A stretch of 6,978 nt of DNA. It comes from Geodermatophilaceae bacterium (GTDB taxonomy: Bacteria > Actinomycetota > Actinomycetes > Mycobacteriales > Geodermatophilaceae). The position numbers were made by a program, and so were the translations under genes. The DNA is taken from the NCBI GenBank assembly GCA_013813215.1, contig JACCSC010000354.1:1-6978 (forward strand), written 5' to 3'. The notes under the pieces are model-generated. The model saw only the letters and a list, made by a program, of their open reading frames with translations. It did no database searches and was not told the DNA's origin. Below are positions 4,929 through 6,978 of the stretch, piece by piece (positions within the stretch are counted from its first letter, which is position 1; every line of letters begins with the position of its first letter).

Positions 4929-6605
4929 CTAGATCCGGGCGAGTTCCCCCCGCAGCTGGTCCAGCCCCATCGAGCCGAGGTTCAGCGCGGCGGCGTGAAA
5001 GGCCTTGAGATCGAAGTCCTCCCCGTGCCGCTCCTGCGCGGCCTGGCGGCACTCGAGCCAGACCCGCTCACCTACCTTGTACGACGGCGCCTGCCCCGGC
5101 CAGCCGAGGTAGCGGCTGATCTCGTCGCGCCGCAGCGCATCGTCCATGTGACTGTGTGCGCGCAGGAACTCCAGGCCGATCTCCCCGGTCCACCGCTCGC
5201 CCTCGTGCATTCCGGCCCCGGCCGGGAGCTCCAGCTCCAGGTGCATGCCGATGTCGAGGACCACCCGAGCGGCCCGGAAGGCCTGCGAGTCCAGCATGCC
5301 CATCCGGTCACCGGGCTCGTCGAGGTAGCCCAGGTCCTGCATCAAGCGTTCGGCGTACAGCGCCCAGCCCTCGCCATGCCCGGACACCCAGCACAGCAGG
5401 CGCTGGAACCGGTTGAGCTGGTCCGCGCGGTACGCCGTCTGCGCCACCTGCAGGTGATGCCCGGGCACTCCCTCGTGATAGACCGTGGTCTTCTCCCGCC
5501 AGGTGTTGTGCACATCAGAACCCTCGGGCAGCGACCACCACATCCGACCCGGGCGCTCGAAGTCCTCCGACGGCCCGGTGTAGTAGATGCCGTCCCCGGA
5601 GGTGGGCGCGATCTTGCATTCCAGGGTCCGCACGGGAACGGGGATGTCGAAGTGGACGTCGGCCAGACCGTGCAGGGCCGCGTCGGAGGTCTCCTGCAGC
5701 CAGGACCGCAGCGCGTCGGCCCCGCGCAGCTCCCGGGCCGGATCGGCATCGAGCCGCGCGATGGCCGCTTCGACGTCGTCGCTGCCGGTCAGCTCTCGAG
5801 CGGTGGCGCGCATCTCGGCCTCGATCCGGGCCAGCTCGGCCCAGCCCCAGGCGTAGGTCTCCTCGAGGTCGAGGACCGTGCCAGTGCTGAGCCGTGAGGC
5901 CAGGGCGTAGCGCTCGCGACCGACCGCCTCCCGTTCAGGGGCCTGCGGCAACAGCTCGCCCTGTAGGAACCCGGCGAAGCCGACGTAGGCATCGTTCGCC
6001 GTGCGCGCCGCCGCGTCGAGGTCCCGCCGCACGGCGCCGTCCCGGTTCGAACGCTGGACCAGCGCGGTGAAGAACGACAGTTCCGTCCCGGCCCCGGCGT
6101 ACCGGTTGGCCCGCTCGGTACAGCCCAGCACCTGGCGGCGCGCCACGATCCGGCCGGCACCGGCGGCTTCGGTGAGGCTCTCGCGGTAGCCGTGCAGCGC
6201 CTGCGGGATCGCCCGCATCCGGGTGGCGATCACCGCCCAGTCCTCGTCGGAGTTGTTCCTCATCAGGTCGAAGATCTGCCGCAGCCAGAGCATCGGGCAG
6301 CCGGCGGTGTTCAGGTCGGCGTTGCGCCACCCGGAGTCGTACAGGTCCAGCTCCACGCTGAGCCGCTCCCGCAGTTGCGCCGCAGCCACCCGGTCCCGAT
6401 CGTTGTCGATACTGACCGCCCCGACGTCCCGGACCACCTGGCGAGCCAGCGCGGCCTGCTGGGCCCAGCCCGCCGGGCTGAAGTCGGTCATCCGATCGTC
6501 GTAGCCGGGAATCCCGACGTACGTCGCCGTCAGCGGATCCACCGCCGCCAAGTCGGCCACGTAACGGTCGGAGATCTGGTCCACCGTGTGCTGACTTTCC
6601 ACCAT
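4929..6605 (-). CDS. DUF885-family predicted zinc metallopeptidase
   Basis: The 558-aa protein matches the DUF885 family (Pfam PF05960) in length and motifs. Near residues 377-384 it has HEGVPGHH, the HExxxGHH-type zinc site of the family, preceded by TTVYH. A likely third ligand, Glu412, lies in SGHGEGWALYAERL. Other family landmarks are the start VDQISDRYVADLAAVDPLTATYVG, GDGIYYTGPSEDFERPGRMWWSLP (about 337-360), QAFRAARVVLDIGMH and a C-terminal GWPGQAPSYKVGERVWLECR. No signal peptide is visible, so it is probably cytoplasmic. The family is regarded as peptidase-like, but the substrate of this member is unknown. The ATG at 6605 fits the family's start; GTG at 6620 is an alternative and neither has a good ribosome site. 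The frame remains open to 6884 but would overlap bldC. It follows bldC by 62 bp on the same strand and ends 9 bp from the IS. Confidence 0.88.
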   Translation of the reverse strand: MVESQHTVDQISDRYVADLAAVDPLTATYVGIPGYDDRMTDFSPAGWAQQAALARQVVRDVGAVSIDNDRDRVAAAQLRERLSVELDLYDSGWRNADLNTAGCPMLWLRQIFDLMRNNSDEDWAVIATRMRAIPQALHGYRESLTEAAGAGRIVARRQVLGCTERANRYAGAGTELSFFTALVQRSNRDGAVRRDLDAAARTANDAYVGFAGFLQGELLPQAPEREAVGRERYALASRLSTGTVLDLEETYAWGWAELARIEAEMRATARELTGSDDVEAAIARLDADPARELRGADALRSWLQETSDAALHGLADVHFDIPVPVRTLECKIAPTSGDGIYYTGPSEDFERPGRMWWSLPEGSDVHNTWREKTTVYHEGVPGHHLQVAQTAYRADQLNRFQRLLCWVSGHGEGWALYAERLMQDLGYLDEPGDRMGMLDSQAFRAARVVLDIGMHLELELPAGAGMHEGERWTGEIGLEFLRAHSHMDDALRRDEISRYLGWPGQAPSYKVGERVWLECRQAAQERHGEDFDLKAFHAAALNLGSMGLDQLRGELARI

Positions 6606-6667
6606 CGGGTCATCGTGCACCGCTGAACCGGGACGACCCAGCCGGTATGCGACGGCGGGGTGGGCCG

Positions 6668-6868
6668 CTAGGTCCGAGTCACTTCTTCGGTCCCGGAGGT
6701 GAGCAGCTCGCGGACTTCGGTCTCGCGGTAGCGGCGATGCCCCCCGAGGGTGCGGATGCTGGACAGCTTGCCGGACTTTGCCCAGCGGGTCACTGTCTTG
6801 GGGTCGACGCGGAACAAGGAGGCGACCTCGGCCGGGGTCAGCAACGGCTCGGACGAAGGGACAGACAT
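6668..6868 (-). CDS. bldC: BldC-family MerR-like transcriptional regulator
   Basis: This 66-aa protein is close to Streptomyces BldC, a small DNA-binding protein with a MerR-type winged helix-turn-helix but no effector domain; BldC controls the onset of development by binding direct repeats cooperatively. The core from residue 7 to about 56 (EPLLTPAEVASLFRVDPK, TVTRWAKSGKLSSIRTLGGH, RRYRETEVRELL) matches the family nearly residue for residue. It includes the HTH at about 11-31 and the wing GGHRRY (42-47). The short N- and C-terminal ends differ, as is usual. The ATG at 6868 has a strong GAAGGAG site four bases upstream. BldC also occurs in non-sporulating actinobacteria, so it does not by itself prove a developmental life cycle. 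The DUF885 gene lies downstream and may be read through from it. Confidence 0.95.
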   Translation of the reverse strand: MSVPSSEPLLTPAEVASLFRVDPKTVTRWAKSGKLSSIRTLGGHRRYRETEVRELLTSGTEEVTRT

Positions 6869-6978
6869 GGATCTCCTTCAGCAAGGGTGTTCGTAGTGTC
6901 GAGCTCTGCTATCTCTGAGTATTCGGTTGACCCTGCCTCCCGAGTTCATCGGTTCAGTGCATTTTTTCGTATTGTCGC
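6869..6978 (-). promoter_or_regulatory. bldC upstream region
   Basis: These 110 bp lie upstream of bldC and are less GC-rich than the rest of the window, with an A/T run (ATTTTTTCGTATT, 6961-6973 on the plus strand). The bldC ribosome site is at 6873-6879. I find no -35/-10 pair that I would trust, and no gene. Low GC is compatible with a promoter or with BldC self-binding, but no direct-repeat site could be assigned by eye. Confidence 0.45.

Noticed and set aside
4916..4932. CCACTAG repeated at 4916-4922 and 4926-4932, a possible alternative right end of the IS
   Set aside because: Only the copy at 4916-4922 continues into GTGACCAC matching the left terminal repeat with a TA on each side. 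The second copy holds the stop codon of the DUF885 gene and looks coincidental.
4995..5897. 300-codon plus-strand open frame
   Set aside because: It is antisense to the well-supported DUF885 gene, with low-complexity Pro/Arg/Gly-rich composition typical of GC-rich shadow frames.
1..6978. tRNA, rRNA, CRISPR array or riboswitch
   Set aside because: No repeat-spacer pattern, no tRNA-like cloverleaf with CCA-side consensus and no long conserved non-coding stretch was seen. Intergenic space is short throughout.

Overview
The window is high-GC DNA with long open frames on both strands and GTG/leaderless-type starts. It carries a BldC homologue, a mycobacterial-type alpha-methylacyl-CoA racemase and a Clp N-domain protein paired with a tiny HTH protein. 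Together these point to a chromosomal segment of an actinobacterium (Actinomycetia); I cannot name the genus from the sequence alone.

Left part (1-2398, all minus strand). A secreted protein with seven W-x-V-G-type repeats, probably a beta-propeller, overlaps by 19 bp the start of a family III CoA-transferase-fold alpha-methylacyl-CoA racemase. Beyond that, the window edge cuts the 5' end of a gene whose N-terminus resembles actinobacterial glutamate-cysteine-ligase-like proteins.

Centre (2399-3290). A 113-bp divergent intergenic region holds two 16-bp inverted repeats (GTCAACC-N2-GRTTGAC) centred 27 bp apart. They overlay the -35 (TTGACA) and -10 (TAGATT) of a promoter with a 17-bp spacer. 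The -10 ends 6 bp before the ATG of a 72-aa HTH protein, so the mRNA is probably leaderless. Two bases after the HTH stop begins a 185-aa stand-alone Clp N-domain protein with no ATPase domain. This looks like a self-regulated two-gene unit, and I infer a link to ClpC function or to antibiotics that bind the ClpC N-domain.

Insertion (3290-4919). A complete 1,630-bp IS630-family element has about 31-bp imperfect terminal inverted repeats and a duplicated TA within CTAG. It encodes a DDE transposase (minus) and, divergently, a 113-aa passenger protein of unknown function. It landed exactly in the TAG stop codon of the Clp N-domain gene. The terminal G of the element recreates the stop, so neither that gene nor its convergent neighbour was damaged. 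Before insertion the two convergent genes were only 6 bp apart.

Right part (4929-6978, minus strand). bldC (a 66-aa MerR-like developmental regulator) is followed 62 bp downstream by a DUF885-family predicted metallopeptidase. The last 110 bp of the window are the bldC upstream region.
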